Positions 1-11,677 are shown, counted from the first letter of the stretch. The stretch is DNA of 64,000 nt from Terfezia claveryi (GCA_015179025.1 WHUX01000138.1:79752-143751); one strand, 5' to 3'. Program-made: numbers and translations. The notes: generated by a model from the letters alone, not told the origin.

Positions 1-1813
1 TGCAGGCTGCAGAAAAGAGACAGGCTAAACAAGTAGCTGTTCAATTGGCTGTAGGTCACTCTACCAAAGCCAAGTAGATTTTAATTCAATTACCAGTGGT
101 TAATGAAGTTTCTAATAATGAATTGGATAGGTGGAATTCGGATTCAAGTTCATCTTCCTCTTCTGATTCTACTTTGGCTATTATTACCGTTTTTACCCCA
201 TTACCCTTATTATGAAGGGTTATGACCCCTCAAACCATCCCTTTCACTCTCAAAATACGTTCTTGGAGGTCTTTAATTCACATTCCTTCAATTCCATCTA
301 CTCCGCACTCTCATGTAACTAGATCTACCTCAAAACGTATCTAGTAAAAAATTGAGCCACATCCCGGTGGTGAGCCTAATCCCAGTGATGGATGGTACAA
401 GCAGGACCATCCACGGAAAAAGAAACCTGGGGCAGTGGGAGGATCACCACGAGCCCCACAACCAAAGGGCAAAGCTAAAGAGTGGGCGGAAGCCGCAGTA
501 CCTTCCACCTCCGAATCGACCCTCCATTCCCAAAATCCTGCAGCGGCGGCACCACCCTCGAACACCACCCCCGAACAAGAAGTAGCTAGTTTCTTGTTTT
601 TGGCAGAAACTGGGCACACGGTAGCCCAGTGACTAGTTCCCTCATCGTATATATTTAACTTGTTTGTCAGGGGTGAGCTAGTGATCATGGTGATATCTGT
701 CGCAATATCGGTATTTGGGGCCTACAAGGGTACAATCACTAGGCTCGGGCCTAACGGGGCTAAAGGTGCGAAGAACAATAGCTTCATTCAAAGTAACCGA
801 GCGATACAAAACTTCGCTCGAGTCTTAAAGAGCAATAACCAAATACAAGAAGTGGGCATATATATAGGAAAGCGGGGTTGACTTCAGGCCACCCACCATT
901 GGGTGGCGCCGGCCCGGTCTGCATAATCTCAGCCGTAACAGTACTCCCAGTCTGCTAGAGGGTGTCCCGACCGACTATCTTCACTCACCCTACTTCCTCC
1001 ATGTGTGCATGTATATTGGCAAGCAATTAGGGCATGGGGTCCCCACTCAGTGTAACATCTCCTGAGCCCACTAACCCCACTCAGAGTCTTCAACTCCCGA
1101 GTCATCAAGTTAAACATCTGTAGAACTCAACATCTGGCAGCTATGTCTTGTAAGGTAGACTGGTAGATCCGGGGTAATCTCTCAGGGGGGGTATTCCCAC
1201 ATGCCATTGCCATTAAAAACCTCTGCGCGGCAAAACCCTGTGGGAAAAAGCCAACGTCACAGGAAAAGGTTTAATATATGCTTTCCCAGCTATCTAACCC
1301 GACTTGCCACTGCAAGGGGGGTGTCATGGTCATTTGCATGCTCGTGGTGCTTGTTCGGGTCTTTAGCACTCACAGCGCTCATTCGGGTCTTTTGGCACTC
1401 GCTGCGCTAGCTATGGCGGGGGTCTTTAACCAAGGCAGGGCTCTTCACCCAAGGTGGGGGTCTTCAAGGCGGCGGTGTCTTTGAGCTTTCGAACGGGGTC
1501 TTTGAGAGCTCCATATCTCATAAAAGATTTTATCGGCATTTGCCTGCAGGCTTCGCTCAAGGCGGGGCCTTGCTTTAGACATATTCAATTAGCGGCATGT
1601 GAGCTCAATCATCTCAGATGTGCGTTCTTTGACTTATCTGAGTTGCTAGTGCTCTGTACTAGGCTTCCTATACCAACATCTGGTGGCTGTCCGGTAAACA
1701 TATCCACCCTAGTACTACTCCCCATTTTCAATCAGGCATCCCGACTGATAACTCCCCCCTCTGCCTCAGTTGATACCGGCGCAATTCTTCTATCTGCAGA
1801 AAAAAAATTTTCA
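1..1813. other. No supported gene; mixed sequence
   Basis: I see no gene here. Positions 3-77 carry a short Lys/Gln/Ala-rich open frame that runs in from the left edge and ends at TAG; it could be the tail of a gene or transposase but is too short to identify. Overlapping frames of under 120 codons occur on both strands at about 340-690 with no recognisable domain. From about 1340 to 1450 short GGGGTCTTT-type words recur, which suggests decayed tandem repeats. Confidence 0.5.
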
Positions 1814-1922
1814 GCTAGGATTGCCTGCGGAATTGCTAGCACAACAGCTAGCGGAATTGCCAGCACAACAGCCAGCGGAATTACCAGCAGAATTGCCAGC
1901 AGAATTAGCAGTAGAATGGTGA
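1814..1922. repeat. 24-bp minisatellite grading into 12-bp units
   Basis: Two 24-bp units containing GGAATTGC(T/C)AGCACAACAGC are followed by about four 12-bp units of the type GGAATTACCAGC. The unit length is a multiple of three, so both strands stay open and give spurious repetitive peptides rich in Ala/Ser/Thr or Ile/Leu/Ala. There is no sign of a real protein. Confidence 0.75.
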
Positions 1923-2681
1923 GCAAAGTCACCTACGGAACAGGCCATGTTATGGGTCCATAATCTTAGATTGGTTGCGCAATCTATTCTTCCCTGATTA
2001 ACTCCAACATCTGGAGCCGTTGCTTGAACTCACATGAGCCACTATGCTGCTTGGAATCCAAGCAACTACAACTATGCACGGAGAACTCTCCTAGGCCACA
2101 CGCTTCCTTATGCCAATCCCTTTAACGCCTACGCGAGACGCACTACCCACCTTGCTGAGGTGGTTGATCAGGCTACACTCGGCAGCCCTAGTAGGGTATT
2201 GGTTATCGCAACCGAATTGCGTAGGTCCCTCACCAGGTAGCAGGCTACCCCCCTTCCGCTGGGGCGGTCCCACTGACTCAACATGCCACCACTTCCCCTA
2301 ATGACTTCGTGAAGGGCCCATCATTAGGTAGCGGTGACTTGTTGTCAGGAACCATTTGTAGTGCTACCTCGGTGACCGTTGCTGGCATGCTCACGGTATG
2401 CCACCCGTGTTGGAACGTGGTGGAGCCAAAAGACTGGTGTGCCTCAATGCATCGCTTGCTTTTTTCTTGTAGCCCAAGCGGAGGTTCATACATCTGTCGA
2501 CAGTAACAGTAGCTTGCTTCACCCAAGCCAATTGTCATGTCTCTGCAGGGGCTGGCCCCAAGCGGAGGTCACTTACCTGAGCCACCTCAGCTGAATACCA
2601 GTCCTTCCTACACCAGGTTGGAGCAAGTATTAGCAAAGGCTCAGGTAACATCATGGACCCTGTAAACCGCAGCACATTGCG
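1923..2681. other. No supported gene
   Basis: This is about 50% GC sequence with only short overlapping frames on both strands. I see no domain, RNA gene or clear repeat. It leads directly into the tandem array that starts near 2682. Confidence 0.5.
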
Positions 2682-3022
2682 GGAGATGAGCGCCTCTAGC
2701 TCATATTGCCGGAGAGAGCTCGTCTGGCTCATATCACCAGGGGTAAGCTCGTCTAGCTTATATCGCCGAGGGTGAGCTCGTCTAGCTCATATTGCCGGGG
2801 GTGAGCTCGTCTAGCTCATATCGCGGGGGATGAGCTCGTCTAGCTCATGTTGCGGGGGGTGAGCTCGTCTAGCTCATATCGCCGGAGGTGAGCTCATCTA
2901 TGATCATATTGCCGGAGGTGAGCTCGTCTAGCTCATATTGCCATGGTGAGCTCATCTAGCTCATATTGCCATGGTGAGCTCGTCTAGCTCATACTGCCGT
3001 GGTGAGCTCGTTCAGCTTGTTT
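2682..3022. repeat. ~29-31 bp minisatellite (GAGCTCGTCTAGCTCATAT unit)
   Basis: About eleven to twelve head-to-tail copies of a unit built on GAGCTCGTCTAGCTCATAT followed by a variable GC-rich spacer (TGCCGGGGGT, CGCGGGGGAT and similar). The core is well conserved and the spacers vary in length and sequence. No reading frame spans it. Confidence 0.85.
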
Positions 3023-3034
3023 CACCATAATAGA

Positions 3035-3440
3035 GCCCGCGGGGGGTATTAGGCTTGCTGCGGGTATTGAGCTCGCTCGGTGGCATTAAGCTCGCTAGGG
3101 GTATTAAGCCTCGCTCGGGGTATTGAGCTCGCTAGGGGCTTATAAGCTCGCTGGGGTGATCGCTCATCGGGGCCTTATAAGCTCGCTGGCTCGTCGGGGG
3201 GCCTATAAGCTCGCTCGCTCATCGGGGCCTTATAAGCTCGCTCGCTCGTCGGGGCCTTATAAGCTCGCTCGCTCGTCGGGGGGCTTATAAGCTCGCTGGC
3301 TGGTCGGGGGGCTTATAAGCTCGCTCGCTCATCGGGGCCTTATAAGCTCGCTCGCTCGTCGGGGCCTTATAAGCTCGCTCGCTCGTCGGGGGGCTTATAA
3401 GCTCGCTGGCTGGTCGGGGGGCTTATAAGCTCGCTCGATA
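3035..3440. repeat. ~27 bp minisatellite with 110-bp higher-order period
   Basis: This array follows directly on the previous one. Units are about 27 bp (CTTATAAGCTCGCTCGCTCGTC followed by GGGG, shown here in two parts) and derive from a looser GGGTATTGAGCTCGCT repeat at 3035-3140. From about 3219 the variants are arranged in blocks of four units: ATCGGGGCCTTATAAG recurs at 3221 and 3331, exactly 110 bp apart, with the intervening variants in the same order. This is a higher-order repeat made by unequal exchange of a four-unit block. Confidence 0.85.
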
Positions 3441-4573
3441 CCTAGAACGTTATGAATGTCAATAAAGGATTAGTATGTCGTTTTTTATTTATTTATTTCT
3501 TTTTTTGAAGTCTGTACATGTATAGAGCCTAAGTGACCCCGTTCCCTCATCCCAAGGGACTTGGTACACCCACGGGGTAACGGGTCACATAAGCGTCCTG
3601 CCTCCCGAGCCCAAGAAAAATCATCCGAAAAGACCCTCCCAACCCCCGCCACGGCCTCTAGCCGGCCCGTCCCCCAATAAGAAAAGGAACAGAAAATAAG
3701 AGAAGAAAAAGAATAAAAAAGAAAAGGAAAGGAGAGAAAGAGCCAGAGCCAGAACACCCCCCATGCTTAGGTTAGCTCAAAGTTGACAAAAAACATCTCA
3801 ACTAGGTCAACCATATGTTCTTCTCAATCTTCCCTTATTTTCCTTAGCCACCTCTCCCTCTCATCCATTTTCTTCCAGATACTCTACCTCCTCAAATCTC
3901 CTCCTCTCTTAAGTACACTAGAATGACATGTTGTCCTGTTTCAAGGTGCTGGCCATAGGTCCTGCAAGTATAGTCAACTGCATTATCAAGAACAGTTTGC
4001 CATAACTATAGATTCCCCTTTCCAGTCCTATAATAGATATAGTTAATATAGTCCTCTCTTCTCCACTTAATAACTCTGCCTTTTCCTATCCCTATTACCC
4101 ATCTATCCTCTTTTTGCCACCTTTTCTACTCTTGTTTTAACCCTCTTTCTATAATTAAGGAGTTAGCTAAGTTAAAGTCTTCTACTCTTACCTTAGCTAG
4201 AGTATTAGCTTACTTATTCCCTAGAATTCAAACATATATTATACTCTATCCAATTGGCACTACTCTATGCTATAAGGTTTTCTACCTTTTTCTAACTTTT
4301 AAAACTATACTTAAAAGATTTACTATCCTAACTTTAGTTTTCCTTTCTATATTTTTGATAGCTGCAAGAGCTATCTATAAGTCTAATAAAATAAGGATTC
4401 TCTAATTAAAATTAGTCTACATTAGAAAAGAAAATAGTTTGCCTTTCGTGCCGCTGACGCCACAGGCACCCAAAAGGCAAACTGACAAGCTGGTGGGCCA
4501 CCGTCGGGACACCCGTCCTCCTGACGCCGTACCTCCCGAGTCCTTGCGCCCTGATGCCTTCGCTGCCTCTAGG
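3441..4573. other. AT/pyrimidine-rich spacer, no gene
   Basis: A T-rich tract at about 3480-3505 and a purine-rich tract at 3680-3750 are followed by pyrimidine-rich, AT-rich sequence to 4430. There is no supported ORF or RNA. GC content rises sharply at about 4440, where the GC-rich flank of the inverted repeat begins. Short GACGCC-type words are shared with the sequence just outside the right arm (8044-8230), but the flanks do not align continuously. Confidence 0.55.
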
Positions 4574-5150
4574 CACCAGGTGTTCAGCTCCTCTGCGTCA
4601 GGATGCACGGCACCTGCTACCATGCCTCTAGAGGCCAGCTGCCCACCTTCCCTGCCTCAGGGCACCAAGTGTCTAACTTCCTTGCCTCCGGGCGCTAGGC
4701 GTCCACCTTCCCTGCCTCTGTTGGCCAGGCCAAATATGCCCCACGGGTCGAACCCAGCTCGGGAATACCCGCTGCGGTGGGCAGGTTCAACCCCACCCAT
4801 TGCGAGTTCCCTGGGTCCCCAACCACACCTTAGTTATTGTGTTTAGAATGGGTTGGCCTTTAGCTTCTCTAAAATACAGGCCAGCCCTGTGCTATCAAGC
4901 GTACACATAACTGAGGGCGCACCTGCAAACAAGGATAATAAATGACAATTGTATTTAGAAATCTTTATATACATAAATACGGATCCCATCCACCTCCCCA
5001 TGTGACTTGTCAACCCCAGCCAATACCACCTGCCCCCGACATAGACCCGCGGAGATAATTCAACGATGCCCTAGACTTACTTCGCTCCTGGCAAATACGG
5101 CTAATACTGCACATGGCGGTATATCGAAGCAAAGGGATAGTAGAGTTGAT

Positions 5151-5433
5151 ATCGGAGGCAAGGCATTGGCGAGTTCATTGGCGAATTCGGAGGCAAGGCA
5201 TTGTCGAGTTCGGAGGCAAGGCATTGGCGACTCTGGAGGCAAGGCATTGGCGACTTCGCAGGCAAGGCATTGGGGACTTCGCAGGCAAGGCATTGGCGAC
5301 TTCGCAGGCAAGGCATTGGCGACTTCGTAGGCAAGGCATTGGCGACTTCGCAGGCAAGGCATTGGGGACTTCGCAGGCAAGGCATTGGCTAGTTCGGAGG
5401 CAAGGCATTGGCGACTTCGGAGGCAAGGCAGTC
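5151..5433. repeat. 23-bp minisatellite (left arm)
   Basis: About twelve copies of a 23-bp unit, consensus GGAGGCAAGGCATTGGCGAC followed by TTC. Because 23 is not a multiple of three, all three frames on each strand cycle through the same 23-residue peptide, which explains the many overlapping ORFs. Variant positions are mainly the first bases (GGAGG versus GCAGG) and GGCGA versus GGGGA. Confidence 0.92.
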
Positions 5434-5493
5434 CTCATATTTGCTATATAGCCTAGATAATCCCGTCAAACCTGTCAGTTGTGCTTGCACATC

Positions 5494-5700
5494 TCAGAGG
5501 CCTGCCAATGCTCTCACCTATATCAGCTGAACTTACGCACTCGTTGGAAGAACCCTATGAGCTCGGTTAGCTGTGCGTATACATATCGGAGGCCTGGCAA
5601 TGCTCTCACCTTTAACAACTGAACTTGCTTGCTGGTAGAAGAACCATATTAGCTAGGTCAGCTATGCGTGTATATATCGGAGGCCTGGCAGAGTGCTCTC
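5494..5700. repeat. ~92-bp tandem repeat (left arm)
   Basis: Units start at GAGGCCTG(G/C)CA at about 5495, 5588 and 5679, so the period is 93 then 91 bp. Each contains a variable CTCACC, TGAACTT and GAAGAACC series. The array is mirrored in the right arm at about 6900-7100, and a related 100-bp-period array lies far away at 29857-30075. Confidence 0.75.
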
Positions 5701-5994
5701 ATCTCGCTCGTAGTTCTAGAGGTTTGTAGACTTGTATAGGGGATAAAATCCAAATGCCCTTGTGAATATTGAGAAGTGTGCCCGCGCCAGCCGCCGTATT
5801 ATTGTAGTTGGGATGGCCGGGAAACTTGGCGTATGCTGATCCACTCGACTGGGTATGATCAACCCCTCTTGGCAGCCCGCGGCTCGGGAATGCCTAGTAA
5901 CTCGAGCTAGTATTGTCTCGCAGCCAACCCGGCGCTATGCCTATGCAGGCAATAGTTATATTTGGCTTCTTCTGCGTACTTTGGTAGGGATGGA

Positions 5995-6587
5995 GCTCCT
6001 CCATTCGCCAGCTCCACATACTATGTCATGTATTCGCCGTGAGAAACTCATGCTTTTGAGGTATATATATATATATATATATATGCGAAAAACGCAGGTT
6101 GTTGATGCTTATATGTATATATGCGAGAAACTCATACTTTAGAGGCTTCTTTATATATGCGAGAAACTCATGCTTTTGAAGCACATATATATGTATATAT
6201 ATACGAGAAACTCATGCTTTAGAGGCTTCTTTATATATGCTAGAAACTCATGCTTTAGAGGCTTCTTTATATATGCAAGAAACTCATGCTTTAGAGGCTT
6301 CTTTATATATATGAGAAACTCATGCTTTTGAGGCACACATATATATATATCTATATATGCGAGAAACTCATGATTTTGAAGTACATATATATATATATAT
6401 ATGCGAGAAACACAGGTTCTTGATGCTTATATATATATATGCGAGAAACTCATGCTTTAGAGGCTTCTTTATATATCTGAGAAACTCATACTTTTGAGAC
6501 ACATATATATATATATGTTTACAGCATGCCTTCCTACAATATATACCAGCGGCGTATACATGGACGCATAGTGAGGTTGTGACTGGA
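5995..6587. repeat. Core of the inverted repeat: ~36-bp repeats with (AT)n
   Basis: The spacer between the arms consists of roughly a dozen units of GCGAGAAACTCATGCTTTAG plus AGGCTTCTTTATATAT, alternating with (AT)n stretches such as that at 6063-6085. Some units are exactly 36 bp, so the minus strand stays open and gives a spurious 12-residue repeat peptide (KHEFLAYIKKPL). No coding function is supported. Confidence 0.85.
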
Positions 6588-8043
6588 TCCGTCCCTACCA
6601 AAGTACGCAAGCTTTGGGACAATGAAGCCAAATATGACTATTGCCTGCACAGACGTAGCGCCGGGTTGGCTGCGAAACAACACTAGCTTGAGTTACCAGG
6701 CATTCCCGAGCCGCGGGCTGCCAAGAGGGGTTGATCATACCCAGTCAAGTGGATCAGCATACGCCAAGTTTCCCGGCCATCCCAACTACAATAATACGGC
6801 GGCTGGCATGGGCACACTTCTCAATATTCCTAAGGGCATTCGGATTTTATCCCCAACACAAGTCCACAAACCTCTAGAACTACGAGCGAGATGAGAGAAC
6901 TCTGCCAGGCCTCCGATATATACACGCATAGCTGACCTAGCTAATATGGTTCTTCTACCAGCAAGCAAGTTCAGTTGTTAAAGGTGAGAGCATTGCCAGG
7001 CCTCCGATATGTGTACGCACAGCTAACCGAGCTCATAGGGTTCTTCCAACGAGCGCGTAAGTTCAGTTGATATAGGTGAGAGCATTGGCAGGCCTCCGAG
7101 ATGTGCGAGCATAACTGACAGGTTTGACGGGATTATCTAGGCTATACAGCAAATATAAGGACTGCCTTACCTCCGAAGTCGCCAATACCTTGCCTGCGAA
7201 GTCCCCAATGCCTTGCCTGCGAAGTCGCCAATGCCTTGCCTCCGAACTCGCCAATGCCTTGCCTCCGAAGTCGCCAATGCCTTGCCCCCGAAGTCGCCAA
7301 TGCCTTGCCTGCAAAGTCCCCACTGCCTTGCCTGCGAAGTCGCCAATGCCTTGCCTCCAAAGTCGCCAATGCCTTGCCTCCGGAGTCGCCAATGCCTTAC
7401 CCCCGAAGTCACCAATGCCTTGCCTCCGAACTCGCCAATGAACTCGCCAATGCCTTGCCTCCGATATCAACTCTACCATCCCTTCCATTCAATATACTGC
7501 CATGCGCAGTATTAGCCGTATTTGCCAGGAGCAAAGTAAGTCTAGGGCATCGTTGAATTATCTCCGCGGGTCTACGTCGGGGGCAGGTGGTATGGGCTGG
7601 GGTTGACAAGTCACATGGGGAGGTGGATGGGATGCGTATTTATATATATAAAGATTTCCAAATACAATTGTCATTTATTATCCTTGTTTGCAGGTGCGCC
7701 CTCAGTTATGTGTATGCTTGATAGCACAGGGCTGGCCTGTATTTTAGGGAAGCTAAAGGCCAACCCGTTCTAAACACAATAACTAAGGTATGGTTGGGGA
7801 CCCAGGGAACTCGCAATGGGTGGGGTTGAACCTGCCCACTGCAGTGGGTATTCCCGAGCTGGGTTCGGCCCGTGGGGCATATTTGGCCTGGCCAACAGAG
7901 GCAGGGAAGGTGGACGCCTGGCACCCGGAGGCAAGGAAGTTAGACACCTAGTACCCCGAAGCAGGGAAGGTGGGCAGCTGGCCTCCAGAGGCAGGGTAGC
8001 AGGTGCCGGGCGTCCTGACGCAGAGGAGCTGAACACCTAGTGT
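6588..8043 (-). repeat. Right arm of large inverted repeat (~1.46 kb)
   Basis: This is the reverse complement of 4574-5994 (see left arm). The similarity ends at about 8043, just after CTGAACACCTAGTG. The arm is slightly longer than the left because its minisatellite has about one extra unit. The arms face inward to a 0.6-kb core, so a transcript through the region could fold into a very long hairpin. Confidence 0.88.
7163..7465. repeat. 23-bp minisatellite (right arm)
   Basis: Mirror image of the array at 5151-5433, about thirteen units with consensus CCTTGCCTCCGAAGTCGCCA plus ATG. The variant order partly matches the other arm in reverse, so the array was present before the arms were duplicated and has since changed in copy number. 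Confidence 0.92.
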
Positions 8044-9077
8044 TGGGGGAAGCAAGGTGGAGAAGGTTGGCGTCAGGATGCCATGTATTTCTTGCTCATA
8101 TACAGGTTGCCCTGGGAGGCAACTGGGCGGAAGGGCATGTTTGGGGTGCCCGGGACGCCACATGGGGCAGAGTAAAAAACGGTGGCATCCAGACGCCTCT
8201 GCAGGGCGTCCAGACGCCAAAATTTCTTTCCTGATATAGAATTTAGCATGCAAATAAGAAAGAAAATGAGCCAGCATTCAACCTCTATACAATAGTGCAA
8301 ATAAGTATAGAAATTAGTGTATATTGGTGTTCTAAAGCAATAATAAGAAAAAAACTCTAAGTTCAAGGCAGCTATAGTTTTGAAGTAGAGTATCCCTATA
8401 GTCCCTATTCTTATGAGCCTTCTAATATCTAATCCAGTTCCTATGGTCTTAGAACTAGTTACTACTGTCTCAAAACAAGTACTTACTATCTAGAGACCAG
8501 CCTGCATTGTCTAACAATTCAGTAATAGCTAGTATAGGAATTATTCCTAATATAGTATCGAGTTTAAGCTCCTCTAAGTATTAGCTCTACTTAGTATGGT
8601 AAAGGAAATAGCTGTATATAGCAAACATAAATATCAACTAGATTGTGTTAGTAAATAGACTAGATTTGGTTAGTAATAGACTAGATTCAGTCAGTAATAG
8701 ACTAGATTATAGTGGTTCAATAAGATTGTTATAGTTTAATAGGATTGTAGTTAGCTAATAGAATTGTAGTTTAAGGAGAGAAAGTATTAATAGTATTTAG
8801 TTAAAGGATCAAGAATACTTAAAATATAGTAATAGACAATATATAGAGAAAACTTATTAGGAACAAATTAGAAGAAAATATAGTATTAGAAATAATGTTG
8901 TAGTAACTTATAAAGAAAAATGAGAATTTGTACATGATATAGTTAGTAATGCATATAAAAAGGAACTGGACTGTAGAGTATTAGTAACGAGACTTTGCTG
9001 CTCGCTACGATCATGTAAATACTGGAGGCAGAAAACAATAGCTTCTGTTATTGAATACCTAAATTTATAATAGTAGT
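8044..9077. other. AT-rich sequence next to the Helitron helicase end, no gene
   Basis: A GC-rich start (to about 8225) gives way to strongly AT-rich sequence. Three to four diverged ~21-23 bp units of the type AGTAATAGACTAGATT lie at about 8645-8715. The 3' terminus of the minus-strand Helitron should fall in this stretch, but I could not identify a convincing CTRR end with its preceding hairpin. Confidence 0.45.
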
Positions 9078-10998
9078 TTATAATAGTAATAATTCCGAGT
9101 AAACAATATTTGAGGTAACAACAGGAGAAATAGAGGTGTGTAGAACTGCAAGGTTAGCTGCATGAGTTACTGGTGACATAGCTACATAAAACTGTCCATG
9201 TGTAAATGCAGAAGTACATAAATCCAATCCAACTACACCTAATGTTTGACCCTGTGACTTATTAACTGTCATTGCAAAGGAAAGCTTGATAGGAAATTGT
9301 TTGCGTTTTAAAATAAATGGAAGTTCTCCTTCTATAGTGGTTAAGAGAATTCGTAGTATAAGTTTTCTTTTCCCATCAAATTCTCCACCTAAAATGCGAG
9401 CTTCTATACACCTCCTACCAATTCGGGTAACAATCATGCGAATTCCATTACATAGACCTTTCGTAGGATATAAATTCCGTAAAAGCATAATAGGGCATCT
9501 AACTTTCAAAGTAAGTTGTGATGGTGGTAATCCACTAAAGTTAAGACTTTGAAGATATTCAGTAGGATGTTGAGCAAGATGAGGGTCTTCATCATTAACA
9601 TCAGAAGAATCAACAGAATAAAAAGTTTGAGAACTTCTAGGCATCATATCTAAAACTATAGAATTAAATAGGTTAACGGTATCATTATGAAAGGTAAGAA
9701 TATATCTATTGGTTAAAACGGTAAAGTCATTGGGTATAGTAGTAAGAAGAGTTGGTGGATAAACAAAATGTATAAGATCTATTGGTTGGGTATAAGCTTG
9801 AATATATGATAGAAGAGAGATATTACCAAATAAGATCGGCTTGTATAATATATTATAAAGCCATGATGCGAAAGAAATATTATTAACTCCATCTTGAATT
9901 CATATATTAATAGAAAGGCTTAAAATCTGAAAACAAAACCATAAAGAAGAGCTTTGTAAGGAAGCATGAATTGTAGATGCACGATTGCCATGGGGAACAA
10001 TAGGAGCAATTTGAGCAAAGTCACCACTAAGTAAAATAGGAATATTACCAAATAAATCCTCTTGAGTAGAATCACAAATGTCATTAAGAGTTCGATTAAC
10101 AGCCTCAAAACAATATCGATGCTATATAGGAACCTTATCCCAAATAATTAGACTGGTTTGACGAAGTAGATCAGCAAGTTGTGTATTTTTAGAAATACGA
10201 CAGACAGACTGCTCATTAATTTCTAAAGGTATTGAAAATCGAGAATGTGCTGTACGTCCTCCTGGTAATAGAAGAGCTGCTATTCCTGAGGATGCAACAC
10301 ATAAAACTATTTTGCTTTGACCATGAAAATAATGACAAAGACATTTATATAAAAATGTTTTACCTGTGCCTGCTGGTCCTCGAATAAAATATTGAGCTTT
10401 TGTAAGCATAGTGGCTATTTGATGGAGAATGGTATCATATACTTGACGTTGATGTTGATTTAATTGTAGTAGCAATCAAAGGATTTTCATGTATTAGATT
10501 CTGCAAATTACCAATTGGTAATGGTAAACCATAATCGGATAGAGATTTGCTAGCTTCAGCAAATATCTTTGAGAGTAGAAATAATCCATAATCAAGATGA
10601 GGATTTAGTATATCTTGTGGAATTGGTATATCAAAACGTTGAAGTCGGGAAGTTAAATCATCACAGATATGATTTTGAAACTAAATCCATAGTTGAGTAG
10701 GATCAGTAACACCACCATATATAATAGCTGTAGCAAATAGTATACGAAGAGCATGTCTGGTAGAAAAGATAATAGCTTCATCAAAGTATTGAATCCATTC
10801 TGAATCATCTTCTAACAGACCAGGTGCAAGGCAAGCTTGTTGAAATATTGAATGGACTTGTCCATTGACTGTTCAAAGGTTGACAAAGGATGTAGCACCA
10901 CGAATTACCATCAAAAGTAATCGTAGATAGAATCATTCTCCTTGTAAAGGATTGCAATGATACATACATCTAATAGCCGTTCCATGTTATTTTGGATG
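9078..10998 (-). pseudogene. Helitron Pif1-like helicase domain (C-terminal half of RepHel), decayed
   Basis: This is the helicase half of a Helitron rolling-circle transposase, which would unwind DNA during replicative transposition. On the minus strand, from 10998 downward: the region linking Rep and helicase, Walker A GPAGTGKT near 10380, Walker B written as IIWDKVP near 10130 (DE expected, so the catalytic Glu is now Lys), GDFAQI near 10015, and the C-terminal Pif1 motifs including VNKSQGQTL near 9270 and a FYVAMS motif. Several stops interrupt it, including TAA and TGA close to 10985 and 10930 and TAG just after Walker B, all explicable as C-to-T at CpA or CGA-to-TGA. It joins 19949-22561 across the insertion of element A1. 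Confidence 0.88.
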
Positions 10999-11677
10999 TG
11001 TAAGGGAGAACGTTGTTTCATTGCTTATATAATTGGTTATATACTTTTGTATTTCCTATATTACTACTATGTTATGTAACTAAGCCTCTCGGTTGAAGGA
11101 CTAGCCTTCTACCACCTCCTATTGCTTTATAAGCGTCCATAGCACGCGGGATTTGCCATGGGAAGTTCCATGGCACTTGCCATATGAAGACACCCTCATT
11201 ATGGCCGCGTGATCTCTGTTTAAGGTGTGTGACTCATTAATATGGCCACATGACCATCGTTTAAGGCGTATGACTCATTACCATGGCCATATGACCCCTT
11301 TTGTACAACGCACTACCTTCTGGTGTACTACCCTTTATTGTATTTATTTCCTTAGTCATCAGATCTCAGAGGAGTATAAATAGGCTGCTGGATTCCCTCT
11401 GGAATCCACAGAAAGACAAAAAGCAACCAAGCAAGCACTCAGAGCAAGCAAGCCTATATTCCGATCAGATCAAGATCATATAGCTTAGATAGCACAAATC
11501 ATATAAGATAGATTACACCAGTTAATTACTGTTCCCTTCGAGAATGTCTCATATAGTAATCTCCCTACCCTTCTGAGGTCTTACCTCACCAGAACCAAAA
11601 TACACAAACATCCCTGCCTATGGATATAGATTGTATAAACGGTACCGAATGAATACTGTCTAGTACTATTCATTACA
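10999..11677 (+). repeat. 5' LTR of element A1
   Basis: This 679-bp direct repeat matches 19271-19948 and 61750-62428. It starts TGTAAGGGAGAACG and ends CATTACA. It contains repeated GTGACTCATTA-like words, a TATA box near 11375 and a purine-rich AGCAAGCA stretch downstream. Differences from the 3' LTR are mostly transitions. Confidence 0.95.
11375..11384 (+). promoter_or_regulatory. TATA box of the A-family LTR promoter
   Basis: The sequence TATAAATAGG occurs at the same place in all three A-family LTRs (11375, 19647, and 62126 as TATAAATAGG). It sits in the middle of the LTR, where a U3 promoter would lie, so transcription probably starts about 25-35 bp downstream. Confidence 0.65.

Larger units (their letters stand above)
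4574..5994 (+). repeat. Left arm of large inverted repeat (~1.42 kb)
   Basis: This arm is the near-perfect reverse complement of 6588-8043. Anchors seen by eye: the start (CAGGTGTTCAGCTCCTCTGC) matches the end of the other arm; the 23-bp minisatellite is mirrored; the sequence around GGGTATGATCAACCCCTCTT is mirrored near 6733; and the inner edge GTACTTTGGTAGGGA is mirrored at 6593. Small differences (SNPs and minisatellite copy number) separate the arms. Long frames inside (for example 4439-4846) recur in the other arm only because the arms are copies, so this does not support a gene. Confidence 0.88.

Noticed and set aside
2682..3440. Regularly spaced repeats that might suggest a CRISPR array
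   Set aside because: The units are directly tandem without unique spacers, no cas genes are present, and the window is eukaryotic.
3485..3757. 90-codon minus-strand ORF with a hydrophobic start
   Set aside because: It is formed by purine/pyrimidine-rich low-complexity sequence, has no domain and no second copy.
4740..4775. GGGTCGAACCC, resembling a tRNA T-loop
   Set aside because: It is a short palindrome with no acceptor, D or anticodon arms around it, and it recurs in the other arm only because of the inverted repeat.
4439..4846. 135-codon Pro/Ser-rich ORF, with an 88-codon counterpart in the right arm
   Set aside because: The counterpart exists because the arms are copies of each other. 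The sequence is a decayed GC-rich minisatellite, with no domain and no independent evidence of coding.
5007..5451. Many overlapping ORFs of about 60-110 codons on both strands
   Set aside because: They are all products of a 23-bp minisatellite whose unit length is not a multiple of three, so every frame cycles through the same peptide. The mirrored set at 7063-7609 has the same cause.
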